Source: Bog-756 sp963699345 (GTDB lineage: Bacteria; Actinomycetota; Acidimicrobiia; Acidimicrobiales; RAAP-2). Taken from it: a stretch of 64,000 nt of DNA. This document shows, one piece after another, positions 44,897 through 53,784 of the stretch. Location of the stretch: the NCBI GenBank assembly GCA_963699345.1, contig CAVOTL010000007.1, positions 558,001-622,000 on the forward strand, given 5' to 3'. The translations under genes and the position numbers were made by a program. Below the pieces are notes generated by a model. It searched no databases. It was given only the letters and a program-made list of their open reading frames with translations, and was not told where the DNA came from. Numbering within the stretch: position 1 is the first letter of the stretch; the number at the start of each line of letters is the position of its first letter.

Positions 44897-45925
44897 ATGG
44901 ATCTGAACCTTACCGACGAACAGCACGACATCGTCTCGGCCGTGCGCTCCTTCCTCGCCGACCGCTCGCCGTCCGACGTGGTGCGCGCCAGCGAGCCGAC
45001 CGGCTTCGACGCCGGGCTGTGGGACGCCCTGTGCGCCATGGCCGGACCCACCATCGGTGTTCCCGAGAAGCTCGGCGGAGGTGGGGCGTCCCTGCTCGAC
45101 CTCGAACTGGTCTGCGAACAGCTCGGTGCCTTCCTGGCTCCCGTGCCCTTCATCGAGGCGGCCGTGGCCGCTCGGGCCCTGGCGTCCTGCGGGGATCCCG
45201 GGGCCCCCGGCCTCGACGCCCTGCTGGCCGACCCCGCGCGCGTCGCCACGATCGCCCTCCGCCCGGCGGTCGACGGTACGGCCCGCCTGGTCCCCTTCGG
45301 TCCGGTCGCCCGGACCGTGGTGGGTACGGACGGTGACGACCTCGTCGTGGTGGACGCCGCCGGCGACGGGTCCACGACGGCCAATCTCGGATCGTCGTCC
45401 CTGGCCGACCGGTTCCTCCGGGGTCCGGGCTCCACGGTGCTCGCCTCGGGCGACGCGGCCCGGGCGGCCCACGCCCTGGCCGTCGACGAGTGGCGGACCC
45501 TCATGAGCGGTGCCCTCGTCGGCCTGGGGGAGGCCGCCCTGGCCATCGGCGTCCAGTACGCCAAGGACCGGGTGCAGTTCGGCCAGCCCATCGGCTCGTA
45601 CCAGTCGATCGCCCGTGACCTGGCCGACGCCGCCACCCTGGTCGACGGCGCCCGGCTCCTCACCCGCGAGGCGGCGTGGGCCCAGAGCGACGACGAGGAG
45701 CAGTTCGCCCCGCTCGCCTCGATGGCCTTCCAGTTCGCCACCCGGGCGGCCCGCCGGGCGAGCAACGTGGCGCTGCACGTGCACGGTGGCTACGGCTTCA
45801 CCCTGGAGTACGACATCCAGCTCTACTACCGCCGGGCCCAGGCGTGGCCACTGCGCCTCGGCGACCCCCGGCGGGGGGTGGCCGACCTGGCCGACGCCCT
45901 GTTCGGGCCGGTGGAGGGCGTCTGA
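44897..45925 (+). CDS. Acyl-CoA dehydrogenase, short subunit
   Basis: 342 residues, about 50 shorter than usual. MDLNLTDEQHDIVSAVRSFL opens it, the FAD/substrate middle domain is reduced (LVVVDAAGDGSTTANLGSSS), and KDRVQFGQPIGSYQSIARDL and HVHGGYGFTLEYDIQLYYRR are conserved. The stop overlaps the start of a full-size dehydrogenase gene by one base (TGATG). Actinobacterial alpha2-beta2 FadE enzymes of steroid side-chain degradation are encoded by such adjacent pairs, each subunit giving half of the active site. It is therefore probably one half of a heteromeric enzyme. Confidence 0.88.
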   Translation: MDLNLTDEQHDIVSAVRSFLADRSPSDVVRASEPTGFDAGLWDALCAMAGPTIGVPEKLGGGGASLLDLELVCEQLGAFLAPVPFIEAAVAARALASCGDPGAPGLDALLADPARVATIALRPAVDGTARLVPFGPVARTVVGTDGDDLVVVDAAGDGSTTANLGSSSLADRFLRGPGSTVLASGDAARAAHALAVDEWRTLMSGALVGLGEAALAIGVQYAKDRVQFGQPIGSYQSIARDLADAATLVDGARLLTREAAWAQSDDEEQFAPLASMAFQFATRAARRASNVALHVHGGYGFTLEYDIQLYYRRAQAWPLRLGDPRRGVADLADALFGPVEGV

Positions 45926-47094
45926 TGGACTTCCGCCTCGGACCCAAGAGCGACGCCTTCCGGGCGGAGGTGCGCGACTTCCTCGACGAGCACCTCGACC
46001 AGGACACCATCGAGCGTGCCCACCGCACCGGAACCATGCACGACCAGGAGTTCCACCGGGCCATCGGCCGGCAGGGCTGGCTGGCGGCCACCTGGCCGGC
46101 CGAGTACGGCGGCCAGGAGCGCGATCCGTTCGAGATGACCGCCCTGCGCGACGAGCTCCGCCTGGCCGGGGCGCCGACCGACGGCATGGGCCTGTCGGTC
46201 ATCGTCTGCCAGACCATCCGTCGGGTCGCCACCGAGGAGCAGAAGGCCGACTTCCTCCCCCGCGCCCTCGCCGGCGAGATCTGCATGTCGCTCGGCTACA
46301 GCGAACCCGACTCCGGCTCCGACGTGGCCTCCATCAAGACCACGGCCGCCCGGGACGGCGACGAGTGGGTCATCAACGGGCAGAAGATGTTCACGACCCT
46401 GGCCCACGTGGCCGACTACGTCTTCCTCCTCGCCCGCACCAACCACGAGGTGCCCAAACACAAGGGCCTGACGATGTTCCTCGTGCCCCTCGACTCGCCG
46501 GGGATCGAGATCCAGCCGGTCCACACCGTCGGGGGGGAGCGCACGAACGCCACCTTCTACAACGACGTCCGCATCAGCGACCACTACCGCATCGGCGAGG
46601 TGGACCGGGGCTGGGACGTGATGACCGTGGCCCTCACCTTCGAGCGCGGCGGATTCGGCCTGAGCGAGGCCGACCGGGTGTGGGAGCAGGCCGTCGCCTG
46701 GGCGAAGGCGACGCGGCGCCCCGACGGCAGCCGGGTCATCGACGACCCCTACGTCCGCGAGCGGCTCGCCACCATGCGCACCAACAACGAGGTCGCCCGC
46801 CTGCTCGCCTACCGCACGTCCTTCGTGGCCGCCACCGGCGGGCTCCCCGGCGTCGAGGGCTCCATGCACAAGCTGTTCTACGCCGAGTCGATGACGTCGG
46901 ACGCCGCCGAGCTCGTCGACATGTTGGGCGCCGAGGGCGTCGTCCAGCGGGGCGAGGACGACGCCCCGGTCGAGGGGTGGATCGAGCACCTGTTCCGCCA
47001 CGCCGCCGTCACCACCATCTACGGGGGGACGAGCGAGATGCAGCGCTCGATCATCGCCGAACGGGGCCTCGGACTCCCGAGGTCCGGCCGCTGA
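45925..47094 (+). CDS. Acyl-CoA dehydrogenase, large subunit
   Basis: 389 residues. WPAEYGGQERDPFEMTALRD, GYSEPDSGSDVASIKTTAAR, INGQKMFTTLAHVADYVFLL, TVGGERTNATFYNDVRISDH and the ending YGGTSEMQRSIIAERGLGLP are in family order. Gly stands at the usual catalytic Glu position of YEGT. The start overlaps the short-subunit stop by one base, implying equal expression and a joint enzyme. No further gene follows for 75 bp; a ferredoxin gene is next. Confidence 0.9.
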   Translation: MDFRLGPKSDAFRAEVRDFLDEHLDQDTIERAHRTGTMHDQEFHRAIGRQGWLAATWPAEYGGQERDPFEMTALRDELRLAGAPTDGMGLSVIVCQTIRRVATEEQKADFLPRALAGEICMSLGYSEPDSGSDVASIKTTAARDGDEWVINGQKMFTTLAHVADYVFLLARTNHEVPKHKGLTMFLVPLDSPGIEIQPVHTVGGERTNATFYNDVRISDHYRIGEVDRGWDVMTVALTFERGGFGLSEADRVWEQAVAWAKATRRPDGSRVIDDPYVRERLATMRTNNEVARLLAYRTSFVAATGGLPGVEGSMHKLFYAESMTSDAAELVDMLGAEGVVQRGEDDAPVEGWIEHLFRHAAVTTIYGGTSEMQRSIIAERGLGLPRSGR

Positions 47095-47169
47095 CCCCAG
47101 ATCCCCGGAGAGGGCACTCAGGGCCCGTCTCCGCCGGTCCCGCCCGGGTCCCGGTGCTATCGTCGAAGC

Positions 47170-47394
47170 ATGGTCCCACCGGGAGAGAACGGCGTTTCCG
47201 CCGTTGAGATCATCGATCGGGAGGCGTGCATGGGGTCGGGCAACTGCCTGTACTGGGCGCCCGGCGTCTTCGATCTCGACGACTCCGGCGTGGCCATCGT
47301 CACCGGCGACCTCCTCGCCAACGAGGAGAACGTCCGTCTCGCCGCCAAGAACTGTCCTACACGGGCGATCCGGGTCGACGAGCTCTATGGATGA
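47170..47394 (+). CDS. 3Fe-4S ferredoxin of the P450-partner type
   Basis: 74 residues. Cys20-x5-Cys26 (CMGSGNC) and Cys62-Pro (NCPTRAI) are the three ligands of a 3Fe-4S cluster; the fourth position is Ser/Gly rather than Cys. VFDLDDSGVAIV in the middle is typical of the small ferredoxins that feed electrons to actinobacterial P450s. The nearest P450 genes are 5-8 kb away on the other strand. No ferredoxin reductase gene is visible. The ATG at 47170 is the natural N-terminus. Confidence 0.9.
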   Translation: MVPPGENGVSAVEIIDREACMGSGNCLYWAPGVFDLDDSGVAIVTGDLLANEENVRLAAKNCPTRAIRVDELYG

Positions 47395-47447
47395 GCACGG
47401 GGCGACCGACCGACCGGCTAGCCGCCACCGCAACGAATCGAGGGTTC

Positions 47448-48638
47448 ATGTCCAAGTATGAGGGTCCCATCTTCGACGCCGACAACCACCTGTACGAGAC
47501 CGGTGACGCACTGACGCGCTACCTGCCCAAGGAGTACGAGGGCTTCGTGCGCTACGTCGAGGTCGACGGGCGCACCAAGGTGGCCGTCAACAACCACATC
47601 TACGAGTCGATCCCGAACCCCACCTTCGAGGTGGTGGCGCCCCCGGGGTCCTTCGCCGACTACTTCGCCGGCAAGAACCCGGAGGGCAAGACCCTCCGCG
47701 AAATGGCCGGCACGCCCATGCGCTCCATCGACGCTTTCCGGTCCGCCGAACCCCGGCTCAAGCTGCTCGACGAACTGGGCATCGACGCCGCCCTGATGTT
47801 CCCCACCCTGGCCAGCCTCGTCGAGGTCAACCTGCTCGACGACCCCGAGGGCACGTGCACGATCATCCACGCCTACAACCAGTGGCTCTTCGACGAGTGG
47901 CCGTTCGACTACAAGCAGCGGATCTTCACGACGCCGGTGGTCAATCCCTGCATCCCCGAACAGGGCATCGCCGAGCTCGAGTGGGTACTCGAGCGGGGGG
48001 CCAAGGCGGTGCTCCTGCGACCGGGGGCGGTGGCCGGCACCCGTGGCACCCGCTCACCCTTCCTGCCCGCCTTCGACGAATTCTGGCGCAAGGTCGAGGA
48101 GTCCGGGGTGCTGGTGGCCATGCATGCGTCCGACTCGGGCTACCAGCGGCACGCCAACGAGTGGGAGGGCGAGGACCGCGCCATGATGCCCTTCGCGCCG
48201 CGACCCTTCAGCGACGCCGTGAACACCGGCCGGCCCATCAACGACGCCGTCACGTCGGCCATCTGCCACGGGATGCTCAGCCGCTTCCCCGGGGTGCGTC
48301 TGCTGAGCGTGGAGAACGGTGGGAGTTGGGCACTCCACTGCCTCAAGGCGATGGAGAAGACGTACGGCAAGATGCCCAAGGCCTTCGCCGAGCACCCGAG
48401 GGACGTCTTCCTGCGGAACATCTACATCAACCCGTTCTGGGAGGACTCCCTCGAGGCGCTGGTCGACGTCATGACGCCGGAGCACATCCTGTTCGGATCG
48501 GACTACCCCCATCCCGAGGGTCTGGCCGAGCCGTTCGAGTGGGCCGCCGAGGTGTCCGCCCTCTACCCCCGGGACGACGTCCGCAAGATCATGGGTGAGA
48601 ACATGTTCGGACTGCTCGGCCTGGAGGTTCCCGCCTGA
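47448..48638 (+). CDS. Amidohydrolase-2 family protein, paralogue of the one at 27062
   Basis: 396 residues, exactly the length of its paralogue. It opens EGPIFDADNHLYETGDALTR, with D-x-D-N-H in place of the HxH metal motif. It keeps VAMHASDSGYQRHANEWEGE near 224-243, AICHGMLSRFPGVR and ILFGSDYPHPEGLAEPFEW near 346-364. The two proteins are alike along their whole length. Family members are metal-dependent decarboxylases or hydrolases; the altered N-terminal motif leaves catalysis uncertain. It lies 53 bp after the ferredoxin gene and may share its transcript. Confidence 0.85.
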   Translation: MSKYEGPIFDADNHLYETGDALTRYLPKEYEGFVRYVEVDGRTKVAVNNHIYESIPNPTFEVVAPPGSFADYFAGKNPEGKTLREMAGTPMRSIDAFRSAEPRLKLLDELGIDAALMFPTLASLVEVNLLDDPEGTCTIIHAYNQWLFDEWPFDYKQRIFTTPVVNPCIPEQGIAELEWVLERGAKAVLLRPGAVAGTRGTRSPFLPAFDEFWRKVEESGVLVAMHASDSGYQRHANEWEGEDRAMMPFAPRPFSDAVNTGRPINDAVTSAICHGMLSRFPGVRLLSVENGGSWALHCLKAMEKTYGKMPKAFAEHPRDVFLRNIYINPFWEDSLEALVDVMTPEHILFGSDYPHPEGLAEPFEWAAEVSALYPRDDVRKIMGENMFGLLGLEVPA

Positions 48639-48682
48639 CGGCTCGGCGCCGGAGACCGTCGGCCCCCGGCCCGGAGGCGTGC

Positions 48683-49459
48683 ATGACCGATTTCCGTGAC
48701 GAGGACCTCCGCGGTGCCACGTTCGACGAGGTGGACCTCCGGGGCGGCCGGTTCACCTCCGTCGACCTGAGCGGGGCCGAGTTCCGCTCCGTCGACCTCT
48801 CCGGGGTCGTGATGCGGGGCGTGGACCTCGTCGACGTGGACATCCACGGCCAACTGGCCAACCTCACCATCAACGGCGTCGACGTCGGTCCCCTGGTCGA
48901 GGCCGAACTGGACCGGCGCCACCCGCTCCGGCCCAGGATGCGCCCGACCGACCCGGCCGGCTTCGGCGAGGCGTGGGACATCCTGGAGCGGCTGTGGGCC
49001 GGGACCGTCGACCGGGCCCGCGCGCTCCCGGCCCCGCAACTCCACGAGTCCGTCGCCGGCGAATGGTCCTTCGTCGAGACGTTGCGCCACCTGGTGTTCG
49101 CCACCGACGCCTGGGTCGGACGGGCCCTGCTCGGCGATCCCTCACCGTGGGATCCCCTGGATCTGCCCTTCGACGAGATGCCCGACGTGCCGGGTGTTCC
49201 CCGTGACCGCCGGGCCCGGCCGACCCTCGACGAGGTGCTGGCGTTGCGGCGGGGCCGGATGGCCACGGTGCGACGGTTCGTCGACGACCTGACGGCCGCC
49301 TCGCTCGGGGCCGAGACCGAGCCGGTCGAGGGGCCCGGTTGGCCCCTTCCCCGTCGGTATCCGGTGCGCCGGTGCCTGCTGGTCGTCCTCAACGAGGAGT
49401 GGGAGCACCGGCTCTACGCCGAACGCGACCTCGACGTCCTGGCCGGACGGAACCCGTGA
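48683..49459 (+). CDS. DinB-superfamily protein with N-terminal pentapeptide repeats
   Basis: 258 residues. Residues 3-60 are pentapeptide-type repeats (LRGATFDEVDLRGGRFTSVD and on), giving a short right-handed beta-helix. From residue 90, a four-helix DinB/mycothiol-isomerase-like domain follows: GEWSFVETLRHLVFATDAWV near 127-146 and NEEWEHRLYAERDLDVL near the end, with His residues placed for a metal site. This fused form is widespread in actinobacteria. Proposed roles are thiol-dependent transfer reactions, none shown for this type. It converges with the VOC gene, 15 bp apart. Confidence 0.85.
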   Translation: MTDFRDEDLRGATFDEVDLRGGRFTSVDLSGAEFRSVDLSGVVMRGVDLVDVDIHGQLANLTINGVDVGPLVEAELDRRHPLRPRMRPTDPAGFGEAWDILERLWAGTVDRARALPAPQLHESVAGEWSFVETLRHLVFATDAWVGRALLGDPSPWDPLDLPFDEMPDVPGVPRDRRARPTLDEVLALRRGRMATVRRFVDDLTAASLGAETEPVEGPGWPLPRRYPVRRCLLVVLNEEWEHRLYAERDLDVLAGRNP

Positions 49460-49474
49460 CCGGCGGCCGCCGGG

Positions 49475-49987
49475 TCAGTCGGGGGGCGCGTCCCCGTCGG
49501 GCCACGGCGGCCACATCGCCCGGAAGCCGAACGTCGTCAACTCGATCAACTGGCCGTCGGGGTCCCGCAGCATGATCGCCCGACCCCCCATGTCGGTGTC
49601 CTCGAGGATCTCGCCCCCGGCGGGTCGCACCTTGTCGACCACCGCGGCGATGTCGTCCACGGCCACCGACAGGTGGGTGAACCCGAGGTCGTTCATGACC
49701 CGGCGGGGCGACGGATGGACGCCGGCCCCGGCGAAGTGGATGAGCTCGAGGACGAAGCGGCCGTTGGCCAGGTAGACGGCCCTGGACCCCACCGGGGGCG
49801 GGATCTGCATCAGCGGTCCGGACGCCTCGTCGGGCACGTCGAGCTCCCACCAGTAGGTGAACCCCAGGACGTCCTCGTAGAAGCGGCGGGAGCGGTCGAG
49901 GTCCGACACGCAGATGCCGACATGGTTGACGGAGACGGTCACCTCCGGGGTCCCGGCTCCTGGGGCCGCGCGGTCGGTCGTGCTCAT
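49475..49987 (-). CDS. VOC (glyoxalase/dioxygenase superfamily) protein
   Basis: 170 residues. VSVNHVGICVSDLDRSRRFY near 18-37, DLGFTHLSVAVDDIAAVVDK, and MLRDPDGQLIELTTFGFRAM with the C-terminal Glu form two VOC modules with metal-type residues in the expected places. The ATG overlaps the aldehyde dehydrogenase stop (ATGA), so it is the last gene of the minus-strand P450 operon (55042 down to 49475). It may be an epimerase, lyase or dioxygenase of the pathway. Confidence 0.85.
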   Translation of the reverse strand: MSTTDRAAPGAGTPEVTVSVNHVGICVSDLDRSRRFYEDVLGFTYWWELDVPDEASGPLMQIPPPVGSRAVYLANGRFVLELIHFAGAGVHPSPRRVMNDLGFTHLSVAVDDIAAVVDKVRPAGGEILEDTDMGGRAIMLRDPDGQLIELTTFGFRAMWPPWPDGDAPPD

Positions 49988-51471
49988 GCCGGGAGGGAGG
50001 AGGGGCGCTCGTCCAGGATCACCGTCTTCGCCTCCAGGAACGGCAGCAGCCCGTCGGTCCCCCCCTCGCGGCCGATACCCGACTGCTTGAAGCCGCCGAA
50101 GGCGATGCCGAAGTCCGTCCGGAACGAGTTGTGCCCCACGGTGCCCGCCCGCAGCTGGCCGGCGACCTGGCGGGCGCGGTCCACGTCGGTGGTGAACACC
50201 GAGGCGTTCAGCCCGTAGATGGTGTCGTTGGCGATGGCCACCGCGTCCGCCTCGTCCGCCGCCGGGATGACGCTGAGCACGGGCCCGAAGATCTCGTCCC
50301 GGGCGATGGTCGACCCGTTGTCGACGTTGCCGAAGACGGTCGGCTCGACGAACCAGCCGCGGTCGAGATGGGCCGGGCGGCCGCCACCGGTGGCCAGCGT
50401 GGCCCCCTCGGCCACCCCCTTTTCGATGTAGCCCAGCACCCGGTCGCGCTGGCGGCTGACCGCCAGGGGGCCCATCTGGGACTCGGGGTCGAACTGGTTG
50501 CCCACCTTCACCTGGGAGAACCGGTCGGCGAGGGCTTCCAGCAACTGGTCGTGACGATGTCGTGACACGACGATGCGGGTGAGCGAGGAGCACACCTGAC
50601 CGGTCATCATGCACTCGGCCTGGGCCAGTCGGGAGGCGGTGAGGTCGAGATCGGCGTCGTCCAGCACGACGGCGGCGGACTTGCCCCCGAGTTCCAGGGT
50701 GACCCGGGCGATGCGCTCGCCGCAGATCGAGGCGATGCGCCGGCCGGCGGCCGTCGAACCCGTGAAGGTGATCTTGTCGACCCGCGGGTCCCGCACCAGC
50801 TGCTCGGACACCTCGCGGTCGGCCGTCACCACGTTGAGGACCCCCGGCGGCAGGCCGATCTCCTCGGCCACCTCCGCCACCAGGTAGCCCTCGCCGGGCG
50901 CCTCGGGCGACGACTTCAGGACCACGGTGCAGCCGGCGATGAGGGCGGGCGCCACCTTGTAGCTGATCAGGCTCATGGGGCCGTTCCAGGGGATGATGGC
51001 GCCGACCACGCCTACCGGCTCCCGCACCAGCAGGCCGAAGCCGGGCTGGGAGGGCTGCGCCTCGCGCTCCCACTCGAAGGTCTCCGCCAGGCCCGCGTAG
51101 AAGTCGAAGGTGGCGGCCGCGCCGAGCCCGGCGTGCCCGGCGATCCGGTGGATCACCCCGGACTCGCGGGGCCAGATCTGCCCGATCTGTTCCGCCCGCG
51201 CCGCGAGTCCGGCCCCCAGCGCCCGCAGGTACTCGGCCCGCTGGGCGTGGGTCATGCGGGGCCAGGGCCCCTCGTCGAACGCCCGGCGGGCGGCGGTCAC
51301 GGCGGCGTCCATGTCGGCCGCCCGCGCCTCGGCCACGCTGAAGAAGTACTCCTCGGTTCCCGAGTCGATGACGTCGATGCGGGCGTCCGAGCTGGGCGTC
51401 ACCCACTCCCCGCCGATGTAGAACCGGTCGGCGTGCCGGATGGGTGCGGTGATGTCGTCCTTCAGTGCCAC
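49984..51471 (-). CDS. Aldehyde dehydrogenase (NAD(P)-dependent)
   Basis: 495 residues. Asn163 (IIPWNGP), Glu260 (LELGGKSAA) and Cys294 (TGQVCSSLTR) form the catalytic set, and ITFTGSTAAGRRI is the cofactor turn. It resembles the enzyme at 24131 but is clearly a separate paralogue. In its operon it follows two P450s and an F420-type oxidoreductase, a sequence suited to oxidising a P450-made alcohol through the aldehyde to the acid. Confidence 0.94.
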   Translation of the reverse strand: MALKDDITAPIRHADRFYIGGEWVTPSSDARIDVIDSGTEEYFFSVAEARAADMDAAVTAARRAFDEGPWPRMTHAQRAEYLRALGAGLAARAEQIGQIWPRESGVIHRIAGHAGLGAAATFDFYAGLAETFEWEREAQPSQPGFGLLVREPVGVVGAIIPWNGPMSLISYKVAPALIAGCTVVLKSSPEAPGEGYLVAEVAEEIGLPPGVLNVVTADREVSEQLVRDPRVDKITFTGSTAAGRRIASICGERIARVTLELGGKSAAVVLDDADLDLTASRLAQAECMMTGQVCSSLTRIVVSRHRHDQLLEALADRFSQVKVGNQFDPESQMGPLAVSRQRDRVLGYIEKGVAEGATLATGGGRPAHLDRGWFVEPTVFGNVDNGSTIARDEIFGPVLSVIPAADEADAVAIANDTIYGLNASVFTTDVDRARQVAGQLRAGTVGHNSFRTDFGIAFGGFKQSGIGREGGTDGLLPFLEAKTVILDERPSSLPA

Positions 51472-51537
51472 GGTGTCCTCCTCGTCGTGCGGCCGCCACC
51501 GGCCACCGCTGGTGCCGTTGCCCTCTCCGCGCCCAAT

Positions 51538-52413
51538 CTACAATCGCCCGATCACGCGTTCGCCGTAGTCGGCCAGGGCGGCCGCGGGGTCGGCGCCGAA
51601 CAGCGCCGCCGGGATGACCACCCGGTCGACCCCCAGGCCCACGAGCTCGGCCACGTCCGCCTCGGCGTCGTCCCCGACGGCGAAGCTGCTCGTCGTCACC
51701 TCGATCGACGACGGGTCACGTCCTGCCGCCTCGGCGGCGGACCGGGCGGTGGCCACCAGGTGCGGAAGATCGGCCCGGTCGACGCCGAACGGGAAGAAGC
51801 CGTCGCCGATGCGCCCCGCCCGACGGGCGGCGACCTCGGTATGGCCGCCGATGTGGATGGGGATCGAGCCGGACCGGGGCTGGGGTCGGAGGTAGACGTC
51901 GGCGAAGCGGACGGTGTTGCCCTCGAAGCTGGCGCACTCGTCACCCCACAGGGCCCGCATGGCGCCGACGCTCTCCTCCAGTCGCTCTCCCCGACGCTCG
52001 TAGGGGACGCCGATGGCCTCGAACTCCTCCTTCAGCCAGCCGATGCCCACGCCGAGGGTGACCCGGCCCGACGACAGGTAGTCGAGGGTCGCCAGCTCCT
52101 TGGCCAGGACCACGGGGTTGCGCTCGGGCAGGATCAGGATGCCCGTCGCCAGCCGGATGGTCGAGGTGGCCCGGGCCACATAGGCGAGCCAGATGAGCGA
52201 CTCCGGGAAGGGTGCGTCCTCGCCCGAGGGCAGGCGCCCCGAGGGGTCGTAGGGATAGGTGGAGCGGTACCCGGCGGTGACCACGATGTGGTCCGCCGTC
52301 CAGATCGACTCGAATCCGGCCTCCTCCGCCGAGCGGGCCAGGTCGCACGCCCGGTCGGGCTCGATGTAGGGGCCGATGTTGGCGAAGGCGATGCCGAACT
52401 TCGTGGTCTCCAC
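51538..52413 (-). CDS. LLM-class F420-dependent-type oxidoreductase
   Basis: 291 residues from a GTG at 52413, chosen because it gives the family opening TTKFGIAFANIGPYIEPDRA. ESIWTADHIVVTAGYRSTYP, TGILILPERNPVVLAKELAT, VTLGVGIGWLKEEFEAIGVP and IPIHIGGHTEVAARRAGRIG are all standard LLM motifs for F420 binding. It lies 66-68 bp from its neighbours on each side in the minus-strand P450 operon. A hydride transfer to or from the P450 product (for example alcohol oxidation or enone reduction) is plausible. Confidence 0.9.
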   Translation of the reverse strand: METTKFGIAFANIGPYIEPDRACDLARSAEEAGFESIWTADHIVVTAGYRSTYPYDPSGRLPSGEDAPFPESLIWLAYVARATSTIRLATGILILPERNPVVLAKELATLDYLSSGRVTLGVGIGWLKEEFEAIGVPYERRGERLEESVGAMRALWGDECASFEGNTVRFADVYLRPQPRSGSIPIHIGGHTEVAARRAGRIGDGFFPFGVDRADLPHLVATARSAAEAAGRDPSSIEVTTSSFAVGDDAEADVAELVGLGVDRVVIPAALFGADPAAALADYGERVIGRL

Positions 52414-52481
52414 GGAACTGCGCTCCCCCTGGTGGCCCCACGCGGGCGTGGGCGGTCGATGTGGCTGCGGTCGGCCGTCCC

Positions 52482-53723
52482 TCAGGAGAGGCGGCAGCGC
52501 AGGTTCAGGTGTTTGATACCGCCGTTGACCGCCGAGTTGAGACGCTCCGCGGGGGCGGTCAGTTCGAACCACTCGAGGCGGTCGAGAAGGTGCCGGAACA
52601 GCGTCTCGAGTTCGACCCGGGCGAGGTTGGCCCCCATGCAGAAGTGGGCGCCCGAGCCGAAGGCGAGATGGTGGTTGGGCTGCCGGTCGATGCGGAAGTC
52701 GAAGGGGCGGTCGAACATGTCCTCGTCGCGGTTGGCCGAGGCGTAGAAGAGCGCCACCTTGTCCCCGGCGGCGATCTTCTCCCCGCGGATCTCACAGTCC
52801 TCCGTGGCGGTCCGGATGAAGTGGATGATGGGGCTCACCCACCGCAGCACCTCCTCGACGGCCGTCGGGAGGAGTTCGGGTTCGCGCTTCAGGCGTTCCC
52901 ACTGGTCCGGGTGCTCCGAGAAGGCCAGCAGACCACCGCTGATGGCGTTCCGGGTCGTCTCGTTGCCGGCCTCCACCAACAGCTCGGCGTAGTCGAGCAG
53001 CTGGGCGGGGGTGAGCGGAGCACCGTCGATCTCGGCGGCGATGAGCTGGCTGACGATGTCATCGCCCGGATCGGACCGGCGCCGCTCGATCAGGCCGCCC
53101 AGGTAGGCGTGCAGCTCGCCGCGCGCCCGGCGGATGGTCTGGCCCGGGGTCTCCCCCGGCCGCCGGAACTCGGGGTCGTCCTTCCCGATGATCTCGTTGG
53201 TCCACTGGAAGAGGAGTTTCCAGTCGTCGCCGGGCACCCCCAGGATCCAGGAGATCACCCCGATCGGCAACGGGGCGGCCACCCGCTCGACGAAGTCGAA
53301 CTCCGCGTCGTCGGAGGCGGCGAGGTCGTCCAGCACCTGGACGGCGATGCGGTCGATCTCCTCGTGGCGCGACCGTATCGCCCGGGGGGTGAACCGGGGC
53401 ATCGCCACCCGGCGGAGCGGACCGTGGCGCGGGGGGTCGAGCATGACGACCATCTCGGAGGGGGGCGCCGGGGCGCCCGGGTGGCCGAGGATGAGGCCGT
53501 GGGCACTGGAGAACCGCTCCGGCTGGGCCGCGATGTCCGTGATGTCGGCATGTTTGGTGACGGCCCAGAAGGACACGTAGCCCTCGGGCTCGAGGAACAC
53601 CACCGGTGCCTCCGCCCGCAACGTCGCCCACACCTCGTGGGGGTAGCCCCGGGCCGCGAACCGGCTGGGGTCGACGAGGTCGAGGGGGTCGACCGAGGCG
53701 GGGACGGTGACCGAGGAGGTCAT
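52482..53723 (-). CDS. Cytochrome P450 (CYP125/142-like)
   Basis: 413 residues. The I-helix AGNETTRNAISGGLLAF, the EVLRW of the K-helix (EEVLRWVSPIIHFIRTATED) and the heme loop FGSGAHFCMGANLARVE with Cys362 are intact. The I-helix and heme-loop style match the actinobacterial CYP125/CYP142/CYP124 group, which hydroxylate terminal methyl groups of sterol side chains and branched lipids. It is the second gene of a five-gene minus-strand operon. The ferredoxin at 47170 could supply electrons. Confidence 0.9.
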   Translation of the reverse strand: MTSSVTVPASVDPLDLVDPSRFAARGYPHEVWATLRAEAPVVFLEPEGYVSFWAVTKHADITDIAAQPERFSSAHGLILGHPGAPAPPSEMVVMLDPPRHGPLRRVAMPRFTPRAIRSRHEEIDRIAVQVLDDLAASDDAEFDFVERVAAPLPIGVISWILGVPGDDWKLLFQWTNEIIGKDDPEFRRPGETPGQTIRRARGELHAYLGGLIERRRSDPGDDIVSQLIAAEIDGAPLTPAQLLDYAELLVEAGNETTRNAISGGLLAFSEHPDQWERLKREPELLPTAVEEVLRWVSPIIHFIRTATEDCEIRGEKIAAGDKVALFYASANRDEDMFDRPFDFRIDRQPNHHLAFGSGAHFCMGANLARVELETLFRHLLDRLEWFELTAPAERLNSAVNGGIKHLNLRCRLS

Positions 53724-53784
53724 CGGTCGCCGGTCCGGGGTCCCCGCCTGGGACCGCGCTCCCGACCGTGTCCGTGCGGGGTCC

